Under the pieces are notes generated by a model. That model worked only from the letters and a program-made list of their open reading frames with translations, was not told where the DNA came from and ran no database searches. A stretch of 55,581 nt of DNA from NCBI RefSeq assembly GCF_009828745.1, contig NZ_WTSX01000016.1, forward strand, positions 1 to 55,581. Direction: 5' to 3'. Shown one piece after another: positions 9,288-17,433 of this stretch (the first letter of the stretch is position 1; each line of letters begins with the position of its first letter). The stretch comes from Erysipelothrix anatis (lineage in GTDB: Bacteria; Bacillota_I; Bacilli_A; Erysipelotrichales; Erysipelotrichaceae). Made by a program: the position numbers and the translations under genes.

Positions 9288-9316
9288 AGTATATGAACAC
9301 AACTATTGATTGTCAA
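9288..9316 (-). promoter_or_regulatory. Promoter of the riboswitch/permease unit
   Basis: On the minus strand TTGACA (9311-9316) is separated by 17 bases from TATACT (9288-9293), a near-consensus sigma-A promoter. Transcription should start near 9281, just ahead of the aptamer. Confidence 0.85.
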
Positions 9317-9335
9317 GTGAACCTTTGAGAATGAC

Positions 9336-9358
9336 TAAAAAAACTGCCGAAGCAGTTT
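9336..9358 (-). terminator. Terminator of the GNAT gene
   Basis: AAACTGC (9341-9347) and GCAGTTT (9352-9358) form a stem with a CGAA loop. The minus strand continues with TTTTTAG. It overlaps the stop codon at 9357. Confidence 0.85.
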
Positions 9359-9770
9359 AGTCGAGATATAAAATGTAAAAGTGTGTTGTGATTCCGACGG
9401 CAGGAACATTTTCAAGAACCGCATATTGTTTGAACCCAAGTTTCTCGTAGAATTCAGGACCTTGGAAGTTCAATGTTGAAACTGTAACAGATTTACAGTT
9501 ATGTGCTTTCGCATAATCAATCGCCGATTTCACTAATTTTGAGCCTATACCCTGACCACGATACCCTTCCTTAACCGCTAACATACTTATTTTGAGGCGT
9601 TGATAGAAAATTTTTCCAGTAATACCACCGATGTATTCGTTGTCGATTGAATATACATTTGAGAGAGCTTCCTGTTTTTGTGATGGAAAAACTGACAATG
9701 CGGCATTGTGCTCATCAAGAAGGACATTTAGCAGTGCTGAATTTGTATCATAGTCTATAGATTTAATCAT
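9357..9770 (-). CDS. GNAT-family N-acetyltransferase
   Basis: Small cytosolic acetyltransferase, 137 residues from the ATG at 9770. It has the acetyl-CoA-binding motif A (VKEGYRGQGIGSKLVKSA), where RGQGIG cradles the pyrophosphate, and a following 'FYEKLGF' motif B. A GTG nine bases upstream (9779) is also open, but AAGGGG sits at proper distance from the ATG. It is a single-gene unit with its own terminator. The acetyl acceptor cannot be told; a small-molecule or antibiotic-like amine is possible. Confidence 0.85.
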   Translation of the reverse strand: MIKSIDYDTNSALLNVLLDEHNAALSVFPSQKQEALSNVYSIDNEYIGGITGKIFYQRLKISMLAVKEGYRGQGIGSKLVKSAIDYAKAHNCKSVTVSTLNFQGPEFYEKLGFKQYAVLENVPAVGITTHFYILYLD

Positions 9771-9858
9771 AGTAACCACCCCTTATATAACTATTGTAGG
9801 CAATCTTTTCATTAATTTCCATGATTTACGCATATATTTCACATGAATTTTTATACAT

Positions 9859-9886
9859 CAAAAAAGAGAGCATTCGCTCTCCTTTC
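9859..9886 (-). terminator. Terminator of the dehydrogenase/transporter unit
   Basis: GAGAGC (9866-9871) pairs with GCTCTC (9876-9881) around ATTC, and the minus strand continues with TTTTTTG. It lies just after the stop at 9888. Confidence 0.8.
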
Positions 9887-9887
9887 A

Positions 9888-10880
9888 TTACGCTAATTCG
9901 TTTTTTGATGTTCCGGTATTGATAAACTCTTGTAAGTTTTCATATGAGTATTCAACCATATTGCTGACGGCTTCATCTGTATATGATCCAACATGTGGTG
10001 TTACAAGTACACGTGGGTATAAGTTCATGATACGTGTCATCAACGCATCAACGTCAGTTCCACGTAAGTCTTTATTAAAGTAAGCTGTTTCGTTTGCGAG
10101 GACATCTGTACCAAATGCTTGAACTTTTCCTGATTCGACAGCATCTAAAATTGCATCTATATCTTGGAGTTCACCACGGGAAGTGTTGATTAAGATAACG
10201 CCATCTTTCATTTTAGAAATTAAGTCTGCATTTAAGAATTCGTCATTTGAACCTTTAAAGTAAGGCATATGCATTGAGATGATATCAGATTCTTTAAGAA
10301 GTGTTTCAAGATCAACTTGTGTACATGTATCGCCTAAGTAATCTTTTTCCACAACATCATATCCAATAACGTTTGCACCAACACCTTTGAAGATTGTTGC
10401 TGCTGTAAATCCAATTTTACCAAGTCCGATAATTCCAACAGTTGATTTACGGATTTCTTTACTAAACATGAAGTCATCAATTTTGAAGTTTCCTTGTTGA
10501 GTATTGTTTGTTGTATAAGATGTATGGCGTGCAAGTGTCAATGCCATGGTTAATGCAAGTTCAGCAATCGCATTGGGTGAATAGAAAGGTACATAAGCAA
10601 CTTTCAATCCGAACTCTTTTGCTGCTTCTAAATCAACATGGTTGTATCCAACTGTACGTGTTAAGACATATTTAACGCCATAGTTTTTATAGATTTCTAA
10701 ATTTTTACGATTTCCCGGGCAATTTCCACGAAGCATAACTGCATCACAACCTTCTGCAAGGTGAACAGATTCATCGTTTAACATTGCTTCAGTTAGAACT
10801 AAGTCATAACCAAATTTTTCATTCAATGATTCAAAGAATGGTTTTTCTACTGGGCGTACCCCATAACATAAGAGTTTCAT
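9888..10880 (-). CDS. D-2-hydroxyacid dehydrogenase (D-lactate dehydrogenase-like)
   Basis: NAD-dependent cytosolic oxidoreductase of 330 residues that interconverts a 2-oxo acid and its D-2-hydroxy acid. The nucleotide fold shows GLGKIG at 152-157. The catalytic Arg lies in 'NTSRGELQD' and the catalytic His in 'TPHVGSYTD' near residue 297. The length and the 'YVPFYSPNAIAELAL' segment fit the D-lactate / D-hydroxyisocaproate dehydrogenase branch. It follows the AEC transporter gene by 18 bases and surely forms an operon with it, which suggests export or import of the same organic acid. Whether pyruvate or a branched or aromatic 2-oxo acid is used is open. Confidence 0.85.
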   Translation of the reverse strand: MKLLCYGVRPVEKPFFESLNEKFGYDLVLTEAMLNDESVHLAEGCDAVMLRGNCPGNRKNLEIYKNYGVKYVLTRTVGYNHVDLEAAKEFGLKVAYVPFYSPNAIAELALTMALTLARHTSYTTNNTQQGNFKIDDFMFSKEIRKSTVGIIGLGKIGFTAATIFKGVGANVIGYDVVEKDYLGDTCTQVDLETLLKESDIISMHMPYFKGSNDEFLNADLISKMKDGVILINTSRGELQDIDAILDAVESGKVQAFGTDVLANETAYFNKDLRGTDVDALMTRIMNLYPRVLVTPHVGSYTDEAVSNMVEYSYENLQEFINTGTSKNELA

Positions 10881-10898
10881 AATTTTATCCTTTCAAAA

Positions 10899-11942
10899 TT
10901 AAATAATACCTGCTGTACCAAGAGCTGTTAAGATAATTAACCAAACAATAATAGCAACGATTGATAAGACGGTAGCAACTAATGATGCATTCGATGCAAA
11001 GAGTGCTTCTTTATCAAAGTTGATTGCGTAGCTAACACAGACAGTTGCTGGTGGTGTTGCTAACATAATGATAATTCCTGTAATTGCAACAGAGTCTAAT
11101 GGTAAGAATCCGATTTTCTTGAAGATGATCATCATGACTAATAGGATTGCTGGAATAATGACAAGTTTTACTGCTGAATAAATCCAAACTGCTTTGTCTT
11201 TCACAGCATCTTTTAATGAAATTTTTGCAAGTGTCATCCCGATTGCTAACCATGCTAATGGTGATGATAGTGATGCTAAGTAACCGACTGATTTCATGAA
11301 CCATGGTAATGTTTTATCTAAACGTAAGAATGCACCAGTCCATGCTTTATCACCAGTACCAATTGTTACTTGAGGTAAGCTACCTTGGAACATCCAAATT
11401 GCAAATCCAATAAATGTTGCAAGAATGATTGGGTTCAAGATGATTTGTTTTAAGTTTTTCTTTTCGAGTTTTAAGCCAGAGAAGAGAATAAATCCATATG
11501 AGTATAAGAAGACACGGTAAGCAATATTAAATAAGTTTGCATAAAGTGTTCCTTCTGTACCTAAGAATGCTGAAATAATAGGAATTCCGAAGAATGTTGT
11601 TGATCCAAAAATTGTGATTCCACGAATAGCGTCAAGTTTATCCCCTTTATAAATAAACATGTAGCCAAATGTGATGATGATTAAGATTACGTAAGCGACA
11701 AAGCCGAAGATAAATGTATTGAGTCCGACTGTAAATGTCTCAGGTTTAATTTCAGTCATAAATGCTTGGAATGCTAACGCTGGTAACGCAACATTCAGCA
11801 AGACTGCTGTTAATGCTTTAGACGCTTGGTCTGTAACTTTATTTGATTTTTTCAAGTAGTATCCTAAAAGGATAATTGAAATTGTTGAAAAAATCGCCCC
11901 TAGAAATGCTTGATCCGAAAGGACCTGTTTCATAATTTCCAT
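10899..11942 (-). CDS. AEC-family organic-acid transporter
   Basis: Integral membrane protein of 347 residues with about ten hydrophobic helices in the two five-helix halves typical of the auxin-efflux-carrier fold. The signatures 'NVALPALAFQAF' near residue 50 and 'TTFFGIPIISAFLG' near 115 match bacterial members that carry malate or other carboxylates. GGAGG lies 9 bases before the ATG. It is the first gene of a two-gene unit with the D-2-hydroxyacid dehydrogenase, so a hydroxy acid such as lactate is the most economical substrate guess. In 11943-12155 upstream I see no other gene. Confidence 0.85.
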   Translation of the reverse strand: MEIMKQVLSDQAFLGAIFSTISIILLGYYLKKSNKVTDQASKALTAVLLNVALPALAFQAFMTEIKPETFTVGLNTFIFGFVAYVILIIITFGYMFIYKGDKLDAIRGITIFGSTTFFGIPIISAFLGTEGTLYANLFNIAYRVFLYSYGFILFSGLKLEKKNLKQIILNPIILATFIGFAIWMFQGSLPQVTIGTGDKAWTGAFLRLDKTLPWFMKSVGYLASLSSPLAWLAIGMTLAKISLKDAVKDKAVWIYSAVKLVIIPAILLVMMIIFKKIGFLPLDSVAITGIIIMLATPPATVCVSYAINFDKEALFASNASLVATVLSIVAIIVWLIILTALGTAGII

Positions 11943-12148
11943 ATTCTATTTCCTCCATTGTTCTCATCTCACTTCAAGTTCCGCTTCGAAGTGCTTCGAG
12001 ATATTAATCATAAGAGATAAATATGCATATATATAGGGTGTTTTATCGGTTTTTATCATTTTATGTCATTTTTAGTGCATGAGTGGTATCCATATTATAT
12101 AATATGTGAAATATTTAACTAAGATAACAAGTGCAACCCTTTACAAAA

Positions 12149-12173
12149 AAAGATACTATTTTACAGTATCTTT
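12149..12173 (-). terminator. Terminator of the P1B ATPase gene
   Basis: AAAGATACT (12149-12157) and AGTATCTTT (12165-12173) form the stem; the minus strand continues with TTTTTGTAA. It overlaps the stop codon at 12156. Confidence 0.85.
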
Positions 12174-13988
12174 CATCACTAATGGTTTCAACAAGCGAAG
12201 GCTGTTGAGAATAACAAGAATTGTACTTCCTTCATGACCAACAACTCCAAGTGGCAATGAAATATCGCCCATAAAGTTAGCAGACACAAGGAGTAGGATT
12301 ACACTGAACGAGAAAACAATATTTTGAATTACAATTCGACGGAGTCGTTGAGACAAGGTATATGCGTAACGAATATTCTCGATATTATTGTGAACGAGAA
12401 TGATGTCCGCTGCTTCAATCGCAATGTCTGTTCCGCCTCCCATGGCAATTCCAATGGTTGCATTCGCAAGTGCGGGTGCATCGTTAATGCCATCCCCTAC
12501 CATCGCAACATCACCATATTCTTCAATTAAATTGTTAATAATATCTGCTTTTTGATTTGGAAGTGTTCGTGCAATCACGTGTTGGACACCTACTGCTTCG
12601 GCTATTTTGTTTGCCGTTTCTTGGTTATCACCGGTAATCATAACGGTTTGGATGTTTTGTTCGTTTAACCATGAAATTAAAGCGATCGCATCGGGACGTA
12701 ACGTATCAATTAAGCCAATAATACCAACAATTGTTTCTTCCTCTTGAATGTAGACCAGTGTTTTCCCTTCTGCCATCCAAGCAGCTTCTAAGGCGATCAT
12801 TGGTTCGCTAAGAGCTTGTGATGATTCATTCCGTCCAACTTTATACAGTTTGCCTTGATACAATCCACGCACACCAAAACCCGGAAGTTCTTCGATATCT
12901 TGAACAGCAACAGCACCAGTGTGCATTTCTTTAACTATAGCCTGTGCAAGTGGGTGAGTCGAATGGCGCTCTAATGCAACAACAATGCCGCGAAGTGTTT
13001 CATCGTTTAGATAGACATCAGTTACACGCATCTCGCCTTCCGTTAAGGTTCCTGTCTTATCAAAAGCAATTGCTTTTAAGTCCATAAGGTTTTCAAAATG
13101 AATACCACCTTTAACTAAAATACCATGTTTGGCACCGTTAGATATTGCTGCCAAAGTTGCTGGTGTTACGGAAGCAATTAATGCACACGGTGAAGCAACT
13201 ACAAGTAAAATCATGCCTCGATAGAAGGCTGCTTCAAACGGTACATTCATCAACAATGTCGGAATCGCAATAAACAATGCAACAACAACTAAAACTCCTG
13301 CTGCATAATAGCTTTCAATTTTATCGATAAATCGTGCTGTTTTTGACGGATAATTTTGAGCATCATCAACCATTTTGACGATTTTCTGAAGCATCGTATT
13401 TCCGGGTTCTTCGTCTACTTCTATGGTAATTGGACTTGACACATTCAACGTTCCACCAAAGACACGATCTCCGATTGTTTTATTACGTGGAACTGATTCA
13501 CCCGTAATTGCAGCTTCTTCAAGTGCAGTTTCACCACTAATGATTTTTCCATCAATTGGAACACCGGCACCACGAGCAACGATGACTTTGTCGCCGATGT
13601 TAAGTGTTTCAACTTGTACAGTACGTGTGCTTCCATCTTCAAGCAATTGTTGGGCTGTTTCTGGTTGCATCGCCATCAATGAGTTGATTTCGCGTTTACT
13701 TTGATCCAATGTCATTGCTTCAAGAGCACCCGATACCGCAAAGATAAAGATTAATACAGCACCTTCAGAGTAGTAACCGATTAAGCAGGCCCCTAATGCG
13801 GATAAAATCATCAACAGTTCAACGTTTAAATGTTTATTTTCTAGCGTATCTTGAATCCCTTCAAGCGTTTGTTTGTATCCCCCGATTACAATTGCCAATA
13901 CAAAAAATACGGGACTATTGGTAACAAATCCTAATACAAGGAGTATTCCACATGTAATCGTATCCCAAAATTCTTTTATATAATTCAT
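12156..13988 (-). CDS. P1B-4-type metal-efflux ATPase (FrvA/PfeT-like)
   Basis: Membrane ATPase of 610 residues that should pump divalent metal, most likely Fe(II), out of the cell. It has TGES (162-165) in the actuator domain, SPC (266-268) in the metal-binding membrane helix, the phosphorylated Asp310 in DKTGT, GDGINDAP in the hinge and HEGST (585-589) in the last helices. SPC plus HEGST and the lack of an N-terminal metal-binding domain define the P1B-4 group (CtpD, PfeT, Listeria FrvA). The ATG at 13988 is chosen over the one at 14006 because AGAAGG precedes it. A perfect Fur-type palindrome lies in its promoter region, linking it to iron. Confidence 0.9.
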   Translation of the reverse strand: MNYIKEFWDTITCGILLVLGFVTNSPVFFVLAIVIGGYKQTLEGIQDTLENKHLNVELLMILSALGACLIGYYSEGAVLIFIFAVSGALEAMTLDQSKREINSLMAMQPETAQQLLEDGSTRTVQVETLNIGDKVIVARGAGVPIDGKIISGETALEEAAITGESVPRNKTIGDRVFGGTLNVSSPITIEVDEEPGNTMLQKIVKMVDDAQNYPSKTARFIDKIESYYAAGVLVVVALFIAIPTLLMNVPFEAAFYRGMILLVVASPCALIASVTPATLAAISNGAKHGILVKGGIHFENLMDLKAIAFDKTGTLTEGEMRVTDVYLNDETLRGIVVALERHSTHPLAQAIVKEMHTGAVAVQDIEELPGFGVRGLYQGKLYKVGRNESSQALSEPMIALEAAWMAEGKTLVYIQEEETIVGIIGLIDTLRPDAIALISWLNEQNIQTVMITGDNQETANKIAEAVGVQHVIARTLPNQKADIINNLIEEYGDVAMVGDGINDAPALANATIGIAMGGGTDIAIEAADIILVHNNIENIRYAYTLSQRLRRIVIQNIVFSFSVILLLVSANFMGDISLPLGVVGHEGSTILVILNSLRLLKPLVMKDTVK

Positions 13989-14015
13989 ACATATACCTTC
14001 TCTCACAAATGATAT

Positions 14016-14030
14016 TGATAATGATTATCA
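14016..14030 (-). promoter_or_regulatory. Fur box (perfect 7-1-7 palindrome)
   Basis: TGATAAT-G-ATTATCA is the exact 7-1-7 consensus described for Bacillus Fur. It differs from the PerR (TTATAAT-type) and Zur (TCGTAAT-type) boxes at diagnostic positions. It lies between the promoter and the start codon of the P1B-4 ATPase, at about +4 to +18. Confidence 0.85.
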
Positions 14031-14040
14031 CTATATGTAG

Positions 14041-14069
14041 ATTGTATCATACGTTCTCCCGCTTTTGAA
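14041..14069 (-). promoter_or_regulatory. Promoter of the P1B ATPase gene
   Basis: On the minus strand TTCAAA (14064-14069) and TACAAT (14041-14046) are 17 bases apart, and the -10 is extended by TGA. The start point would be near 14034, immediately before the Fur box. Confidence 0.7.
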
Positions 14070-14208
14070 GTGCGAACCATTAATTATTCAACTTCACAAA
14101 GTATTTGCTTCATGGACGCCATCGTTTACGATTCACTATGTATGAACATTTGATTTTTGTATTAGTGAATTACAGGTTTGATTCTTGATTCAGCATTATG
14201 AACAAATA

Positions 14209-14240
14209 AAAATAGGAATCTGATGATTCCTATTTTTCAA
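14209..14240 (-). terminator. Terminator of the patatin/reductase unit
   Basis: A 12-bp stem (AAAATAGGAATC at 14209-14220, GATTCCTATTTT at 14225-14236) with a TGAT loop and a T-rich minus-strand exit. It spans the reductase stop codon. Confidence 0.8.
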
Positions 14241-15036
14241 TGATAATATCACTTGCTGGTGAATTCTCTTTATGCAACCCAGAAATTTCGTCACACTCTG
14301 ATGGTGATAGTTCAAAATCAAAGATATCAAAATTTTCTGCTTGTCGACGCTCATTCGCCGATTTTGGAAAAACAACAAATCCAGTTTGAATTTGCCAGCG
14401 CAACACAATTTGCGAGACTGATTTTCCATATTTTTGTGATAATGTAACGAGAATGGGTTCTTCTTCCAAAGCACCTCGTAGTAAGGGGCGCCATGCTTCC
14501 ATAACAATTCCTTGATTATGATTATATGCATATGCTTCCGCTTGAATCATATATGGATGACGTTCCAACTGATTTACCATCGGCATCACAACCGCATCTT
14601 CCATTAAAACTTCGAGTTGGTGATTACTGAAATTAGAAACACCAATTGCTTTGACTTTACCTTGATCGTACAAGTATTCCATCGCACGCCATGTTGCTTT
14701 TGATAGCGCGTGGGGCCAATGAATCAGATATAAATCAAGATAATCAGTTTGTAGATTTTCGAGTGTATGTTCAAACGCTCGAAGTGTTGCATCATATCCT
14801 TGATCAGTTTCCCACACTTTAGAGGTCAAGAAGAACTCTGATCGTGGAATACCACTGTCTTTAACAGCCGTTCCGATGATTGTTTCATTGTCATAATATG
14901 ATGCAGTATCGATATGGCGATAGCCTGTTTGAATTGCATGCTTAATGGCTACAAGACCTTCGTCACCTGTTAATTTATACGTTCCTAGACCAAGAACTGG
15001 AATAGCAACCCCATTGTTTAATGTTTGATAAAGCAT
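14230..15036 (-). CDS. Aldo/keto reductase
   Basis: NADPH-dependent reductase of 268 residues with the (beta/alpha)8 fold. The catalytic tetrad is complete: D43, Y48, K73 and H106. 'GVSNFSNHQLE' and the late 'VFPKSANERR' cofactor-binding motif are present. It resembles the bacterial 2,5-diketo-gluconate reductase / YvgN-type group, which reduces small reactive carbonyls such as methylglyoxal. Six bases separate it from the patatin gene upstream, and its AAGGAGATAAG ribosome site overlaps the end of that gene, so the two are co-transcribed. The physiological substrate is unknown. Confidence 0.9.
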   Translation of the reverse strand: MLYQTLNNGVAIPVLGLGTYKLTGDEGLVAIKHAIQTGYRHIDTASYYDNETIIGTAVKDSGIPRSEFFLTSKVWETDQGYDATLRAFEHTLENLQTDYLDLYLIHWPHALSKATWRAMEYLYDQGKVKAIGVSNFSNHQLEVLMEDAVVMPMVNQLERHPYMIQAEAYAYNHNQGIVMEAWRPLLRGALEEEPILVTLSQKYGKSVSQIVLRWQIQTGFVVFPKSANERRQAENFDIFDFELSPSECDEISGLHKENSPASDIIIEK

Positions 15037-15042
15037 GATAAC

Positions 15043-15939
15043 TTATCTCCTTTTCAAATGATCGAACCACGTTTCCTTTTTTGTAAGTTTGCGGATATCG
15101 TCCATGTGATATCGTATCACGCGAGCGCCTTGAATCATCGTAAATTGCCCACGACCTATTTCAAAAATACCAACTTTATCAAGGGGAATGTTGATATGGA
15201 CATCGGCTTGTTTTTGTACTAATTGGTCTGCTTCAATCCGCATAATATCCATGACCCGAGTTCCCAATCCAATCATCGAATCAAAGTCTTTAAAAGGCTC
15301 GTTCGAATGCATTGTTATCGCAATGGTTCGATCAACACCGTAGTCTTTAATCGGAACAAGGGGTAGATTCTGACGCACCCCACCATCGACCAGCATCATC
15401 TCTTCAAACGGTGTCGCAGCAATCACGAATGGGAACGAACACGATGCCCGTACGGCCGTCGAAAGTTTAATGGTGTCAATCACAATCGTTTCAGGATCGG
15501 AGTTTTGGTAAAGCTCTGGATGTGAAACAAACATAATCGTTCGCCCTGTAATAACATCAACGGCATTGATTGCTAGGGGGATTTTGGCATCTTGGATCAT
15601 ATGGAGTCCCAGTTTCTCTAAATAGACATCCAGCACATCCTCTAAGTCTTGACCATCGACAAGACCGCCTACTAATTTGTCTTTTGAGAAGGGCAGAAGC
15701 TTCATCGAAGGACGACTCATAATTTTCTTGTCTTGAATTTCTTTCTCCAATTCCAAAGCGATTTCCTTAACCGTTTCAATATCTGCACCACTGGCATACA
15801 ATGCAGCGATAACAGAACCCATGGAAGTTCCCGATATCGCATCAATTTCAACACCTTCACGATGTAGAGCCGCTAGAATCGGCAACTGGGAGAATGCTCG
15901 GATTCCACCACCCGATAATGCAATTCCAATTTTTGTCAT
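15043..15939 (-). CDS. Patatin-like phospholipase
   Basis: Serine acyl hydrolase of 298 residues from the RssA/NTE-type patatin family. The oxyanion hole is G10-G-G-I-R, the nucleophile is S39 in G-T-S-M-G, and the dyad Asp lies in 'VDGGVRQN' (about residue 188). Such enzymes act on membrane lipids or lysolipids. The ATG at 15939 is used because AGAGGTG sits just upstream; an in-frame GTG (15948) lies inside that site and is unlikely. It heads a two-gene unit with the aldo/keto reductase. No signal peptide is present, so it is expected in the cytosol. The exact lipid substrate cannot be told. Confidence 0.88.
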   Translation of the reverse strand: MTKIGIALSGGGIRAFSQLPILAALHREGVEIDAISGTSMGSVIAALYASGADIETVKEIALELEKEIQDKKIMSRPSMKLLPFSKDKLVGGLVDGQDLEDVLDVYLEKLGLHMIQDAKIPLAINAVDVITGRTIMFVSHPELYQNSDPETIVIDTIKLSTAVRASCSFPFVIAATPFEEMMLVDGGVRQNLPLVPIKDYGVDRTIAITMHSNEPFKDFDSMIGLGTRVMDIMRIEADQLVQKQADVHINIPLDKVGIFEIGRGQFTMIQGARVIRYHMDDIRKLTKKETWFDHLKRR

Positions 15940-16006
15940 GTTTATCACCTCTGCTTTTAATTATACCGTATCTTCTATGATACAATTACAAAAAGGATGT
16001 GAAACT

Positions 16007-17161
16007 ATGACACTGACACTTGAACTAGTATTACTTATTTTAATTGCGTTGGGAATCCTCTTACTTCTAATCCGCAGTTTTATTAAAACTGATAACACAC
16101 ACAATCAGCAGGAACTACTCAATCGTAATTTCAATAACCTAACTGACCGTTTGGATATAAAAATTAATGATTTGAATCAACGGAATTTAGAATTTGAACG
16201 GACCATTACGTCAAGTTTAATCCAATTTCATGACCGTACCACAACAACCATGGGTACACAATTCGATAAACTGCAAGAGTCTGTTGAGAAGCGACTAATG
16301 TTGATGGATCGTCGTATGTCTGAAAGTCTTGAAGAAGGATTTAAAAAGACAAATCAAACCTTTACCGATATTGTTGAGCGACTCAGCAAAATTGATGAAG
16401 CACAGAAAAAAATTGATGCGCTTTCGTTTGAAATTGTTTCATTACAAAATGTTTTGACCGATAAGAAAACACGTGGCGCTTTTGGTGAAGTGCAACTTGC
16501 CCACATTCTCGCTTCCATCTTTGGTGAGAAAAACGACAAAATTTACCAACTTCAGTATACATTCTCTACAGGTTCCCGATCTGATGCCGTCTTGTTTGCT
16601 CCGGAACCTTTGGGAACACTTGCTATTGATTCTAAGTTTCCGTTAGAAAACTACCGCCGGATGGTCGATGTGAACCTTAGCCCTGAGGCGCGAACACTCG
16701 CCACCAAGACCTTTGTGAGTGATGTGAAGGCGCATATTGATGCGATTGCCAACAAATATATTATCCCGAACGAAACATCCAACCAAGCTATAATGTTTGT
16801 TCCTGCAGAGGCTATCTTTGCAACCATCAATGCTTATCACGAAGATATTATTGACTATTCCCAAAAACGTCGTGTCTGGCTCGCGTCACCAACAACATTG
16901 ATGAGCACCTTAACCACAATTCAAACAATTCTCATTAATCTTGAACGCGAGAAGTATGCAGCTGAAATTCATGACCACTTACGCAAACTATCCGTTGAAT
17001 TTGACCGTTACCGGAGCCGTTGGAATAATTTATCGCGCCATATGGATACACTCCATACCGACTTCAAACAACTTGACATTACCACCGAAAAAATCACCAA
17101 ACGTTTTGATGATATTTCCAATGTGGATGTTCAAAATACAGACGCAATTTCCAACGAATAG
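16007..17161 (+). CDS. rmuC: RmuC-family DNA recombination protein
   Basis: Protein of 384 residues. A single N-terminal membrane helix (about 3-24) is followed by a long coiled coil (about 35-150) and the RmuC nuclease-like domain with 'TRGAFGEVQL', 'AIDSKFPLENYRR' and 'FVPAEAIF'. In E. coli RmuC limits inversions between short inverted repeats, probably as an endonuclease of the restriction-like fold. AAAGGATG precedes the ATG at 16007; the reading frame is open further upstream, but there it would run through the patatin gene on the other strand. It is divergent from patatin and stands alone, followed by a strong terminator. Confidence 0.9.
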   Translation: MTLTLELVLLILIALGILLLLIRSFIKTDNTHNQQELLNRNFNNLTDRLDIKINDLNQRNLEFERTITSSLIQFHDRTTTTMGTQFDKLQESVEKRLMLMDRRMSESLEEGFKKTNQTFTDIVERLSKIDEAQKKIDALSFEIVSLQNVLTDKKTRGAFGEVQLAHILASIFGEKNDKIYQLQYTFSTGSRSDAVLFAPEPLGTLAIDSKFPLENYRRMVDVNLSPEARTLATKTFVSDVKAHIDAIANKYIIPNETSNQAIMFVPAEAIFATINAYHEDIIDYSQKRRVWLASPTTLMSTLTTIQTILINLEREKYAAEIHDHLRKLSVEFDRYRSRWNNLSRHMDTLHTDFKQLDITTEKITKRFDDISNVDVQNTDAISNE

Positions 17162-17163
17162 TA

Positions 17164-17208
17164 AAAAAAAAAAAAGCTTGCTTCAATAACGAGGCAAGCT
17201 TTTCTTAT
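17164..17208. terminator. Bidirectional terminator between rmuC and the convergent gene
   Basis: AAAAGCTTGC (17172-17181) pairs with GCAAGCTTTT (17194-17203). There is a T run on the plus strand and a 13-base A run on the left that becomes T on the minus strand. Confidence 0.9.
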
Positions 17209-17417
17209 CCAAATATAGCAAATAATAAAACGACATACCCAACCATTACGATAGGGGCAACGATAAATTTGATTTTTGAACGTTTTAATAACGCTTCATC
17301 TTTTTCATCTTTCCCTTTGAGACGATCACCGTATGCGGATATCATAACAGCAATACATGCCATAAATATCAAATATCCCGCTGTCGACATATAATTATAA
17401 AACGTAACACGATCCAT
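17205..17417 (-). CDS. Small two-helix membrane protein
   Basis: A 70-residue protein I do not recognise. It has two hydrophobic helices (about 12-27 and 50-68) separated by a highly charged, Lys-rich segment (KGKDEKDEALLKRSK). AAGAGGG lies before the ATG, and the gene begins 16 bases after the CPBP protease gene, so the two are co-transcribed. The good ribosome site and the shared terminator support a real gene. Function is unknown; a role next to the membrane protease is a guess. Confidence 0.65.
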   Translation of the reverse strand: MDRVTFYNYMSTAGYLIFMACIAVMISAYGDRLKGKDEKDEALLKRSKIKFIVAPIVMVGYVVLLFAIFG

Positions 17418-17433
17418 ATTTAAACCCTCTTAT

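Noticed and set aside
11960..12010. Near-palindrome ACTTCAAG...CTTCGAAGT upstream of the AEC transporter gene
   Set aside because: The match is imperfect and no promoter could be placed beside it, so an operator call is not supported.
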